Below are positions 9,025-17,160 of a stretch of 64,000 nt of DNA, piece after piece. The stretch spans positions 868,001 to 932,000 of the forward strand of contig CBDDAE010000001.1 in the NCBI GenBank assembly GCA_965224795.1. The letters are read 5' to 3'. Each line of letters begins with the position of its first letter. The first letter of the stretch is position 1. The DNA comes from NVTR01 sp036480115. Its GTDB lineage: Bacteria; Pseudomonadota; Alphaproteobacteria; Rhodobacterales; Rhodobacteraceae. The notes under the pieces are model-generated. The model saw only the letters and a program-made list of their open reading frames with translations. It was not told the DNA's origin and ran no database searches. A program made the translations under genes and the position numbers.

Positions 9025-9399
9025 TTATTTGGTGATTTTTTCACCTGTATGGGTCAGAATATTTAAAAGCGTTCCTGCTGGATCACGGACGTAAAACCGC
9101 CGCACGCCCCAGGGCTCATCAACCGGCCCGTATTCAATTTTTGCGCCAAGGTCGGCGGCCCGTGCATAAATTGCGTCAAGGTCATCAACCTCAATCGACA
9201 GCGCGGGCACTGGCGTGCCTGAACCACCCTCGGACGCTACACTCAGTTGAATTGACTGTCCGTCGCCAGATGGTTCTTGCAAGGTTGCAATCCAGCCAAA
9301 TTCCATGACGGGTTCAATCCCCAGCAAATCCCGATAAAACGCTGATAACTGCGCCGGGTCTTCCGTCTGAATATTCGCAACAATCCGCTGAACAGCCAT
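9025..9399 (-). CDS. VOC family (glyoxalase/bleomycin-resistance fold) protein
   Basis: 124 aa consisting of one VOC domain: paired beta-alpha-beta-beta-beta modules with AFYRDLLGI near residue 20 and the closing FYVRDPAGTLLNI near 105. VOC proteins are metal-dependent lyases, isomerases, dioxygenases or drug-binding proteins; the substrate is not predictable here. It sits between gcvH and gcvP (8 bp from gcvH, 12 bp from gcvP), so it should be made under glycine riboswitch control. A role in detoxifying a glycine- or aldehyde-derived metabolite is only a guess. Confidence 0.85.
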   Translation of the reverse strand: MAVQRIVANIQTEDPAQLSAFYRDLLGIEPVMEFGWIATLQEPSGDGQSIQLSVASEGGSGTPVPALSIEVDDLDAIYARAADLGAKIEYGPVDEPWGVRRFYVRDPAGTLLNILTHTGEKITK

Positions 9400-9407
9400 G
9401 GCAATAT

Positions 9408-9767
9408 CTAAGCGATATGCTTGTTATAGGCAGTTTCGTCCATCAGCTCATCCAGCACGGACATGTCTTCGATCTTCATTTTGAAAATCCAGCCATTGCC
9501 GGTGGGGTCTTCATTGATGGTGGCCGGCGCGTCTTCCAAAGCACTGTTTACTTCAACAATTTCGCCGTCCAGCGGGGCCAGAATATCAGACGCCGCCTTG
9601 ACGCTTTCAATGACGACAACCTCATCATCTTTGGAAACCGTGATGTCCGCATCCGGCAATTCGACAAAGACAATATCGCCCAACTGCTCGGACGCATGGG
9701 CGGTGATGCCGACGATCACCAGATCATCCTCAACCTGTAGCCATTCGTGTTCTTCGGTATATTTCAT
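9408..9767 (-). CDS. gcvH: Glycine cleavage system H-protein
   Basis: 119 aa, normal for GcvH. The lipoylated lysine is in ESVKAASD (Lys about 57), and the protein starts with the typical KYTEEHEWL. It shuttles the aminomethyl intermediate between GcvP, GcvT and lipoamide dehydrogenase. The frame extends far upstream into gcvT but ATG 9767 is right: AGGAG (about 9776-9780) precedes it and homologues begin here. It starts 16 bp after the gcvT stop. Confidence 0.97.
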   Translation of the reverse strand: MKYTEEHEWLQVEDDLVIVGITAHASEQLGDIVFVELPDADITVSKDDEVVVIESVKAASDILAPLDGEIVEVNSALEDAPATINEDPTGNGWIFKMKIEDMSVLDELMDETAYNKHIA

Positions 9768-9783
9768 GTGGTAATCTCCTGAT

Positions 9784-10914
9784 TTATCGTTTGTAGGTTG
9801 AGGGTCGAAACGGCATTGGTGCGACCTTGGCAGGTTGTCGTTTTCCGCGCACTTCGCCGTAAATCTGTGTGCCGTCCCCGGCATGTTCAATGGATACATA
9901 GCCCATGGACATGGGCCCCTCAATTGACGGGCCAAATGCACCGGATGTGACAGTGCCAATCGCCGCGCCGCCTTCAACACTTGCGAAAAGTTCGGTCCCC
10001 GCGCGCATTGGCGCACGGCCTTCGGGCAATATACCAACCCGTCGCCGGGATGCCCCGGTGTCCAGTTCAGCCAATATCCGGTCGGCCCCGGGAAAGCCCC
10101 CGGCCCGATCACCACCGTTTCGGCGCACCTTTTGAATGGCCCATTCAATACCGGCCTCAACCGGGCTGGTGGTTTGGTCAATATCATTGCCATACAGGCA
10201 CAGCCCGGCCTCAAGCCGCAAACTGTCACGCGCACCCAAACCAATGGGCTGCACATCACCATCGGCCCACAGCGCCTTTGCCAGCGGCACCGCAAACTGG
10301 TTGGGCACGGATACTTCATAACCGTCTTCGCCGCTATAGCCCGAACGTGACACCCAGCACTTGGCCCCGGCCAGTTCCATCGTGGCGACATCCATGAAAC
10401 GCATGTCTTTAGCCGCCGGGTTTAACGCCGACAGCGCCGCCTCGGCCTTTGGCCCCTGAAGTGCAATCAACGCCCGGTCTTCAATTACTGCAATCTCACA
10501 ACTATCGCTAAGATGCTGTTTCATATGGGCAATGTCGGCGTCTTTACAGGCGGCATTGACCACCAGAAACAGATGGTCGCCGCGATTGGCGATCATCAGA
10601 TCATCCAGAATACCGCCGGTGTCATTGGTGAATATCCCGTAACGCTGCCGCCCCTCGGCCAACCCCAGAACCGACACCGGTACCAAAGTCTCCAGCGCCA
10701 GTGCGGCATCTGCCAGCACCCCGGATTTGGGCCGTAAAATCACTTGCCCCATATGGCTGACGTCAAACAATCCGGCATGTTCACGGGTATGCAGATGTTC
10801 CTTCATCACCCCCATGGGGTATTGCACCGGCATATCGTAGCCGGCGAAAGGCACCATTTTAGCGCCGAAATGAATGTGGGTGTCATAATACGCGGTGCGT
10901 TTCAGATCAGCCAT
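9784..10914 (-). CDS. gcvT: Aminomethyltransferase, T-protein
   Basis: 376 aa. The N-terminal ADLKRTAYYDTHIHFGAKMV and the conserved GLFDVSHMG segment, ERALIALQGP-type strand and SGYSGEDGYE motif identify GcvT. It moves the methylene group from aminomethyl-lipoyl GcvH to tetrahydrofolate and releases ammonia. ATG 10914 is preceded by a run of G at 10920-10925 (minus-strand GGGGGC); an in-frame TTG four codons upstream is less likely. First gene of the gcv operon, directly after the glycine riboswitch. Confidence 0.95.
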   Translation of the reverse strand: MADLKRTAYYDTHIHFGAKMVPFAGYDMPVQYPMGVMKEHLHTREHAGLFDVSHMGQVILRPKSGVLADAALALETLVPVSVLGLAEGRQRYGIFTNDTGGILDDLMIANRGDHLFLVVNAACKDADIAHMKQHLSDSCEIAVIEDRALIALQGPKAEAALSALNPAAKDMRFMDVATMELAGAKCWVSRSGYSGEDGYEVSVPNQFAVPLAKALWADGDVQPIGLGARDSLRLEAGLCLYGNDIDQTTSPVEAGIEWAIQKVRRNGGDRAGGFPGADRILAELDTGASRRRVGILPEGRAPMRAGTELFASVEGGAAIGTVTSGAFGPSIEGPMSMGYVSIEHAGDGTQIYGEVRGKRQPAKVAPMPFRPSTYKR

Positions 10915-10961
10915 CTCAGCCCCCAAATTTTCAGCCGGTCAGTGATCCACCCGGCACCAAT

Positions 10962-10980
10962 CGGGCAGCGAAACTGCCCG
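10962..10980 (-). promoter_or_regulatory. Hairpin in the riboswitch expression platform
   Basis: A perfect 7-bp stem CGGGCAG/CTGCCCG with a 5-nt loop lies between aptamer 2 and the gcvT start. On the minus strand it is followed by ATTGGTGCC rather than a U-tract, so it does not look like a classical terminator. Control may act on translation initiation or by an alternative pairing involving the G-run that forms the gcvT ribosome site. Confidence 0.5.
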
Positions 10981-10984
10981 GTGA

Positions 10985-11150
10985 TGCCCCCCCTGTCCTT
11001 TCGCCTGAGATCGCTATCCCTTCGGCGGGTGCGTTTAGCTGCACCTCTCTCCAGAGTGTCGTATCAGCGCAGGTCCTGATGCCTGAGAGTTTGATGGGGC
11101 AAATGCTCCTTCGGCACTGGTTTGAACCAGATTCTCCCTTACGCTGATAC
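10985..11150 (-). promoter_or_regulatory. Tandem glycine riboswitch upstream of gcvT
   Basis: Read on the minus strand, two glycine aptamers follow one another. Aptamer 1 (about 11150-11061) has its closing stem formed by 11142-11150 and 11061-11069, the GCCGAAGGAGC core and the CTCAGGCATCAGGACC signature. Aptamer 2 (about 11059-10985) opens with CTCTGGAGAG and carries GCCGAAGGGAT and CTCAGGCGAAAGGACAG, the expected cooperative tandem arrangement. It is about 70 nt from the gcvT start. In the known family, glycine binding switches the gcv operon on. Confidence 0.93.
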
Positions 11151-11294
11151 CGCGACATTAGGGCAGGTAATCCGGGCAGGCAACCCCAGTGTGCGATGGT
11201 ATGCAGCACTGCGAAATTGAATACCTGCGGCACATTATTTTTTGCCTTACGGCAATTTTACCTCCAGCGGGGATAATTACGGAAAGATGAATTC

Positions 11295-11897
11295 ATGCGG
11301 TGGCTTGTCAATTTTTCGGCCGTCAGTCACAAAGCCGCTATGAAAAAACATTACATATTTGGCTATGGGTCACTGGTGAACCATGCGACGCACGATTATG
11401 AAAATTCCAAAATTGCCACGTTAAGGGGTTGGCGCCGGGCTTGGGTCAGTTCGGCCGCGCAAAACGCTGTTTTTCTAAGTATCGTTCCAGATCAGAACTG
11501 CACAATTGACGGCTTGATATTACCAACGCCACCAGTGGACCCGGCACTTGATCAACGCGAAACCGCCTATGATCGTGTCCTTGTCAGCCCGAAAATCGCC
11601 CCGCTTGTTGATACCAATTCTGTCGTCAATACCTACGCGATTCCCAGTGAGCGCCAAATCACACCGATGGCAGGTAGTGTCATATTGCGAAGTTATTTGG
11701 ATGTGGTGGTGCAGGGGTATTTTCAGCAACTTGGCGAAGCTGGAGTGCAGGGGTTCTTTGACACCACTTGGGGTTGGGATGTGGATGTTTTAGATGACCG
11801 AAACGATCCGCGCTATCCGCGCCACCAACGCCTAAGCAAACAGGAATCTGCCCTGACCGATCACTGGCTAAATTCACTATCGGCGCAAATGAAATAG
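11295..11897 (+). CDS. Gamma-glutamylcyclotransferase-fold protein
   Basis: 200 aa (185 if ATG 11340 is used). FGYGSLVN (the GGCT YGSL substrate loop) stands near the N-terminus, and QRETAYDRV near residue 93 supplies the acidic residue expected in the active site of AIG2/GGCT-like proteins. Such enzymes make 5-oxoproline from gamma-glutamyl compounds, but many members have unknown substrates. ATG 11295 has GGAAAG 8 nt upstream; the second ATG has no clear ribosome site. The 3' end overlaps the convergent MATE gene by 21 bp. Confidence 0.75.
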   Translation: MRWLVNFSAVSHKAAMKKHYIFGYGSLVNHATHDYENSKIATLRGWRRAWVSSAAQNAVFLSIVPDQNCTIDGLILPTPPVDPALDQRETAYDRVLVSPKIAPLVDTNSVVNTYAIPSERQITPMAGSVILRSYLDVVVQGYFQQLGEAGVQGFFDTTWGWDVDVLDDRNDPRYPRHQRLSKQESALTDHWLNSLSAQMK

Positions 11898-13274
11898 CTG
11901 CATCAGCCGCGCCTGACGGCTAAACCCGGCACTTGGCGTTTGCACGGTTTTGCCTGCCTTATCCACCACCCGCCAGGCCAGCCAGATGGCCAGCAGTCCG
12001 AAAATCATGCCCCCCACCGCCTGCCCGATCAGGATACCGGCAGCGCCATACCAACTGGCCCCCAGCAGAACAAACGGGATGGTGCCAAGGGTGTGACGGC
12101 CCCAGTTGATCCAGGTGGAATAGAATGGGTGACCCAGATTATTGAACGCGGCATTTGACAGGAAAATCAGGCCGGTAAAGAAATATGTTAATGCAAGCGG
12201 CCCGCAGAACAGGAACACCAGTTCGCGGCTTAAGCCTTCCACATTAAAAAGCCCGCCAATGGGTTCGCGGAACACAAACAGCAGGGCCGACACCACTATC
12301 ACCACCCCTGTGGTAAAGATCAGCCCATCGCGCAGCGCACCCCTGACCCTTTCCTGTTTTCCGGCCCCGTAGTTTTGCCCGATGATCGGACCAATGGCGC
12401 CTGACAGCGCGAACATCACCCCAAATGCCACCGGCGTCAGCCGCCCGATAATCGCCATGCCCGACACCGCGTCTTCGCCAAATTCAGCCATGGATCGTGT
12501 CACATAGGCCTGCCCAATCGGGGTGGCCAGTTGCGTCAGAATTGCAGGGAAACCAATGGTCAGGATTGGTCCCAGGTCAGCGATCAGGGCCGCAGGTCGC
12601 GGCAAATGTAGCCCGCCATAATACCGGATCACCGGATAAAGTGCGGCAAATGCAATGGCTACACGCGACGCCACCGATGCCATCGCCGCTCCGGTCAGAT
12701 CAAGGCCGAAACCAAAAATCAGGATCGGGTCCAACACTGCATTGACCACCCCGGCAATGATTGTGGACATCATCGCGCGCCGCGCGTCCCCATGGGCGCG
12801 CAAGATTGCGCCGCCGACCATGCCGATTAACAGGAACGGTAGACTGGGCACAATGATCGACAGGTAAAGCACTGATAATTCAAGCGTTTCCCCGGTTGCC
12901 CCCAACAGCCCCGCCAGAAAATCCAGGTTAAACCAAACCACCGCGGCAAACAAAATGCTGAACAGAACCCCGAAAACCAGCGTGTTGGTGGCCCGTTGCG
13001 TGGCCAAATGTTCATCGCCGGCCCCCAGAGCCCGCGCCACCAAAGACCCCGCCGCAATCGACATGCCGATACCAAAACTTGACGTGAAAAACAGGATCGC
13101 CCCGGCATACCCCACCGCCGCTGCCAGTTCGGCGCGCCCCAGCATGGATATGAAAATCATGTCAACCAGATCAACGATGAAAATCGCCATCAGACCCACT
13201 GATGCGGTCAGCGACATCACGGTAATGTGGCGCAGCAGGCTGCCCTCTAGAAACTTTGCCTGTGCATCTGCCAT
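11877..13274 (-). CDS. MATE family efflux transporter
   Basis: 465 aa with about 12 hydrophobic segments, arranged as the two six-helix halves of MATE/DinF/NorM proteins. The conserved opening helix contains LVDMIFISMLG and a second-half PIGQAYVTRSM segment. It would export cationic drugs or metabolites in exchange for Na+ or H+. ATG 13274 follows AGGGGA (minus strand) by 7 nt; upstream codons in the frame belong to the end of gltX. It starts 10 bp after the gltX stop and so probably shares its transcript. Confidence 0.92.
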   Translation of the reverse strand: MADAQAKFLEGSLLRHITVMSLTASVGLMAIFIVDLVDMIFISMLGRAELAAAVGYAGAILFFTSSFGIGMSIAAGSLVARALGAGDEHLATQRATNTLVFGVLFSILFAAVVWFNLDFLAGLLGATGETLELSVLYLSIIVPSLPFLLIGMVGGAILRAHGDARRAMMSTIIAGVVNAVLDPILIFGFGLDLTGAAMASVASRVAIAFAALYPVIRYYGGLHLPRPAALIADLGPILTIGFPAILTQLATPIGQAYVTRSMAEFGEDAVSGMAIIGRLTPVAFGVMFALSGAIGPIIGQNYGAGKQERVRGALRDGLIFTTGVVIVVSALLFVFREPIGGLFNVEGLSRELVFLFCGPLALTYFFTGLIFLSNAAFNNLGHPFYSTWINWGRHTLGTIPFVLLGASWYGAAGILIGQAVGGMIFGLLAIWLAWRVVDKAGKTVQTPSAGFSRQARLMQLFHLRR

Positions 13275-13284
13275 AACCGTCCCC

Positions 13285-14607
13285 TTAAAGTGTCGGCGCC
13301 TTTTGCAACAACGCCATGACATCAGCCATTTCCGGCCCACGCTGTTTGCCAGTTACTGCCAATCGCAACGGCATGAACAGCCCGCGTCCCTTGCGCCCGG
13401 TCGCGTCCTTTACGGCCGCCGTCCATGCCGCCCATGTGTCGCCGTCATAGGGCCCATCAGGCAACATTGCAAAAGCGGCCGCCACAAAATCCCGATCCTC
13501 ATCGGCCACCACTGGGGTCGCCCCGTCCCTGAACAATTCCCACCATCCGGCCATATCCGCCCGCACGGTAATATTTTCACGCACGGCCCCCCAGAACCGT
13601 TCAGCCAAACCAGTCGGCACACCAATTTCCGCCACCTGATCCGCCACATCCGCCAGCGGCAACCCGGCCAGATACCGCGCTGTCAGCGGGAACAAATCGG
13701 CTTCGTCAAACTTGGTTGGCGCTGATCCAAATCGCCCGATATCAAAGCCTGCAACCAGCCCGTCCATATCGCCACGCAGCTCAACCGGATCAGATGATCC
13801 CAGCCGCGCCATTTGGGACAGCATCGCCATCGGCTCAACACCCTGGCCCCGCAAATCCCGCAATGCCAGCACGCCCAATCGCTTGGATAATGCTTCGCCT
13901 TGCGGTCCGGTCAATAGGGAATGGTGTGCAAATTCAGGCACTTGCCCACCCAAGGCGCGGATGATCTGAATCTGAGTCGCCGTGTTGGTCACATGGTCAG
14001 AACCCCGCACAACATGGCTGATCCCGTAATCAATATCGTCACAAACCGACGCCAGTGTGTACAAAAATTGCCCGTCGCCACGGATCAGAACCGGGTCCGA
14101 AACAGACGCGGCATCCAGCGACAGATCACCCAATATCCCGTCGGTCCATTCAATACGCTCATGGTCCAGCTTAAACCGCCAATGGCCATTGCCTCGCTCG
14201 GCCCGCAGCGCATCTTTTTCGGTTTCAGATAGCGCCAATGCCGCACGATCATAGATCGGCGGCTTGCCCATATTCAGCAGTTTCTTGCGCTTCAAATCCA
14301 GCTCTACCGGGGTTTCAAAACACTCATAAAACCGCCCCGCCGCCCGCAGCTCATCCGCCGCCGAACGGTAACGTTCCAGCCGCTCTGACTGGCGCTCAAC
14401 CCGGTCCCACTTCAGGCCCAGCCATTCCAGATCAGCCATGATACCGTCGGCATATTCCTGTTTAGACCGTTCCGGATCAGTGTCATCAAGCCGCAAAATA
14501 AACTGTCCGCCACTTTGGCGCGCAATCAGATAATTAAACAGCGCCGTGCGCAGGTTTCCGATATGCAAATAGCCGGTTGGCGATGGGGCGAAACGTGTGA
14601 CGGTCAT
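13285..14607 (-). CDS. gltX: Glutamyl-tRNA synthetase
   Basis: 440 aa, class I aminoacyl-tRNA synthetase. The HIGH-type motif is RFAPSPTGYLHIGNLRTAL at the N-terminus and the KMSKS-type loop is EALSKRLGVL near residue 235. The C-terminal anticodon-binding domain is of the compact alphaproteobacterial type. It charges tRNA-Glu, and in organisms lacking GlnRS also tRNA-Gln for later amidation. ATG 14607 with AGGAGA 7 nt upstream was preferred over a TTG two codons earlier. Many alphaproteobacteria carry two gltX paralogues; which one this is cannot be decided. Confidence 0.93.
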   Translation of the reverse strand: MTVTRFAPSPTGYLHIGNLRTALFNYLIARQSGGQFILRLDDTDPERSKQEYADGIMADLEWLGLKWDRVERQSERLERYRSAADELRAAGRFYECFETPVELDLKRKKLLNMGKPPIYDRAALALSETEKDALRAERGNGHWRFKLDHERIEWTDGILGDLSLDAASVSDPVLIRGDGQFLYTLASVCDDIDYGISHVVRGSDHVTNTATQIQIIRALGGQVPEFAHHSLLTGPQGEALSKRLGVLALRDLRGQGVEPMAMLSQMARLGSSDPVELRGDMDGLVAGFDIGRFGSAPTKFDEADLFPLTARYLAGLPLADVADQVAEIGVPTGLAERFWGAVRENITVRADMAGWWELFRDGATPVVADEDRDFVAAAFAMLPDGPYDGDTWAAWTAAVKDATGRKGRGLFMPLRLAVTGKQRGPEMADVMALLQKAPTL

Positions 14608-14718
14608 AGACAACTCTCCTGAGAAACTTCATTTTTCACAGGAACCCGGCTTTGTCCATATCCGCCTATTCATTGATCCACAAATATCCCCGCCGGGGGC
14701 AAGACAGCTTTGCCAAAA

Positions 14719-15147
14719 TCAGCTTGGTTTAATCACCCAGCGTGTCGCCAAATCATCCAGACCGGCCCGGATCAATCGGCCCAAAACATCCATATCAACA
14801 TTCTTTAGCGCCCCAAGATAAAGGCACGACTTACCAGTCCTATGCTTGCCTAGGTCTCGCATCAGGTCCTCAAATCCGTCATATCCCGGAACCACGTAGA
14901 CCACCATATTAGCCTTGCGAGGTGAAAACCCAGTGGCCGGCATGTCGCCTTCACGGCCACTCTCATATTTGTAATGGTATTGCCCATAGCCCACAATCGT
15001 CGGCCCCCACATCCGCGGTTGAAATCCGGTGATGCGGCCAAATAGCTGGTTCAGTTCCAACGCATCAGCCCGTCTTCCGGCATAGTCAATCTGGCGAATG
15101 AAATCTTCGGGATTTACCTCGGTCTGTTGGGTTTTATTTTCCGCCAT
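14719..15147 (-). CDS. DUF1801 domain protein
   Basis: 142 aa. The pattern FGRITGFQPRMWGPTIVGYGQYHYKY followed by GFSPRKANMVVYV is that of the DUF1801 (YdhG-like) family, cytoplasmic alpha/beta proteins of unknown function. ATG 15147 has GGAGG 8 nt upstream on the minus strand; a TTG two codons earlier is less likely. It lies upstream of gltX on the same strand with about 110 bp between, so co-transcription is uncertain. Confidence 0.8.
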   Translation of the reverse strand: MAENKTQQTEVNPEDFIRQIDYAGRRADALELNQLFGRITGFQPRMWGPTIVGYGQYHYKYESGREGDMPATGFSPRKANMVVYVVPGYDGFEDLMRDLGKHRTGKSCLYLGALKNVDMDVLGRLIRAGLDDLATRWVIKPS

Positions 15148-15346
15148 TCTCAATCCTCCAAATTATCAGACGCCGTAGGGCGGGCAATCTGCCACCCTCT
15201 CTTCGCGTTCCACGACATTATTCCCAAAGAATCTGCCACATGACCGAACGTTACCCGTTTTTCGCGCAACATTGGGCAATTTCGTCTTTAAACTCTTAGA
15301 ATCGGCGCTTCAAAACTGTTACATTCTTTAAAGAAATCGCCATTTC

Positions 15347-17005
15347 CTAGCTAGGATCGCGCCATTTGTTGACCATCGGATAGCGTCGATCCAGCCAGAA
15401 ACTGCGCATGGTCAGCCGCGCGCCGGGGGCCGATTGAAAGCGTTTAAACTCGGAAACATAAATCAGGTTCTCCACCTTTTTCACCACGTCCCGTTCAAAC
15501 CCCAACGCCACAACTTGCGCCACTGATGCTTCATTATCAATCAGTTCAGTCAGGATCACGTCCAGCACATCATAGGGCGGCAGGCTGTCATCATCGCGCT
15601 GATTTTCGCGCAGCTCAGCCGTGGGTGGCTTGTCGATCACACGGGGTGGTATCACCTCACCCGCAGGGCCCATCATCCAGTCGCGGTGGTTGGCATTGCG
15701 CCAGCGACATGTCTCAAAAACCCTTGTTTTATATAGATCTTTTATCGGGTTATAGCCCCCTGCCATGTCACCATAAATCGTAGCGTAACCCACCGCGACC
15801 TCAGATTTATTGCCCGTGGTCAGCAGCATTTCGCCAAATTTGTTGGACATAGCCATCAATAACAACCCGCGAAGGCGCGACTGAATATTTTCTTCCGTCA
15901 GCCCCGGTTTCAACCCCTTGAACACCGGCGCCAATGTGTTGGTTATCGCCTGTCGCCCTTCAGCTATCGACACAGTTTCATACAAACAACCCAGATTTTT
16001 CGCCACCTCGGTGGCATCATCCAGTGACGTTTGTGACGTGTATTCAGACGGCAACATCACACAACGCACATTATCCGGCCCCAGCGCATCCGCCGCGATT
16101 GTCGCCACAATTGCTGAATCAATTCCACCCGATAACCCTAGTAAAACATTGGTAAATCCGTGTTTACCCATGTAATCACGCAGGGCTTCCACCATGCAAC
16201 GATAATCCTGTTCCCATTCATCCGGCAGCGTTTCCAGCAAACCTTTTTGGGCACGCCACCCATCGTCACCACGCTCAAAATCCACATGGGAAATCACCGT
16301 ATCAAACACTGGCAATTGCACCATCAGTTCACCACCCGGGTTCAAAACGAAAGACCCCCCGTCAAACACCTGATCGTCCTGACCACCCACCATATTCAGG
16401 TAGACAACCGGCAATCCGGTTTCCACAGCACGGGCCACCATGTGGCTAATCCGGGTGGACATTTTGTTGCGATAGTAGGGCGAACCATTTGGAATCAAAA
16501 GAAATTCCGCGCCCGATTCCGCCAAAGTTTCAGCCACATCTTCATGCCAGGCATCTTCACATATCGGGCTGCCGATGCGGGTGTTTGACACGCTGTAAGG
16601 CCCACCCAATGGCCCGGCATCAAAAATTCGCACCTCATCAAATACAGTTTCATTGGGCAAGTGGTGCTTAAGCGACTGACTAACAATCTTGCCGCCTTTC
16701 AAAATGTAATAGGCGTTATACAGTTTGCCCTCTTCACGGTAAGGCCCACCTATTGCCAGCGCTGGACCATCAGCACAACTAACGGCCAGCTTTTCCAGCT
16801 CAACCATCGCAGCATCAACAAATGCAGGCTTAGTAACCAGATCCTGAGTATTGTACCCGGTGATAAACATTTCCGTCAGGGCAACTAAATTCGCCCCGGC
16901 ATCGCGCCCGGTTTTCCAAGCGTCCAACGCCAGCGCAGCATTGCCGGCAAGATCGCCAACAGTCGGATTTAATTGTGCTAAAGTCAGGCGAAAACTATCG
17001 GCCAT
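15347..17005 (-). CDS. nadE: Glutamine-dependent NAD+ synthetase
   Basis: 552 aa with two domains. The N-terminal nitrilase-fold glutaminase domain has the triad Glu45, Lys113 and Cys149 (in SPICEDAW). The C-terminal synthetase domain has the pyrophosphate-binding SGGIDS at residues 292-297. It amidates deamido-NAD with ammonia channelled from glutamine, the last step of NAD+ synthesis. ATG 17005 was chosen because homologues begin MADSFRLTLAQLNPTVGD; the frame is open 17 codons further. Confidence 0.95.
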   Translation of the reverse strand: MADSFRLTLAQLNPTVGDLAGNAALALDAWKTGRDAGANLVALTEMFITGYNTQDLVTKPAFVDAAMVELEKLAVSCADGPALAIGGPYREEGKLYNAYYILKGGKIVSQSLKHHLPNETVFDEVRIFDAGPLGGPYSVSNTRIGSPICEDAWHEDVAETLAESGAEFLLIPNGSPYYRNKMSTRISHMVARAVETGLPVVYLNMVGGQDDQVFDGGSFVLNPGGELMVQLPVFDTVISHVDFERGDDGWRAQKGLLETLPDEWEQDYRCMVEALRDYMGKHGFTNVLLGLSGGIDSAIVATIAADALGPDNVRCVMLPSEYTSQTSLDDATEVAKNLGCLYETVSIAEGRQAITNTLAPVFKGLKPGLTEENIQSRLRGLLLMAMSNKFGEMLLTTGNKSEVAVGYATIYGDMAGGYNPIKDLYKTRVFETCRWRNANHRDWMMGPAGEVIPPRVIDKPPTAELRENQRDDDSLPPYDVLDVILTELIDNEASVAQVVALGFERDVVKKVENLIYVSEFKRFQSAPGARLTMRSFWLDRRYPMVNKWRDPS

Positions 17006-17160
17006 TCCAAAATCATTCCCTTTTCCACCGCAATGTCTTAGCAGAAGTACGCGCAAGCGAAACCCAAGTGACGCAAAAAGCGTTGTCAGTCACAACTGGC
17101 TCAATTAGGTTCGGGCAAACATCCGTTTTAATTTAGGATTTCAAACAACCGGGGGCCAAC

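Noticed and set aside
9768..10391. N-terminal extension of the gcvH frame by 208 codons
   Set aside because: The extra part is out-of-frame gcvT; GcvH homologues are about 120-130 aa, and ATG 9767 has a good ribosome site.
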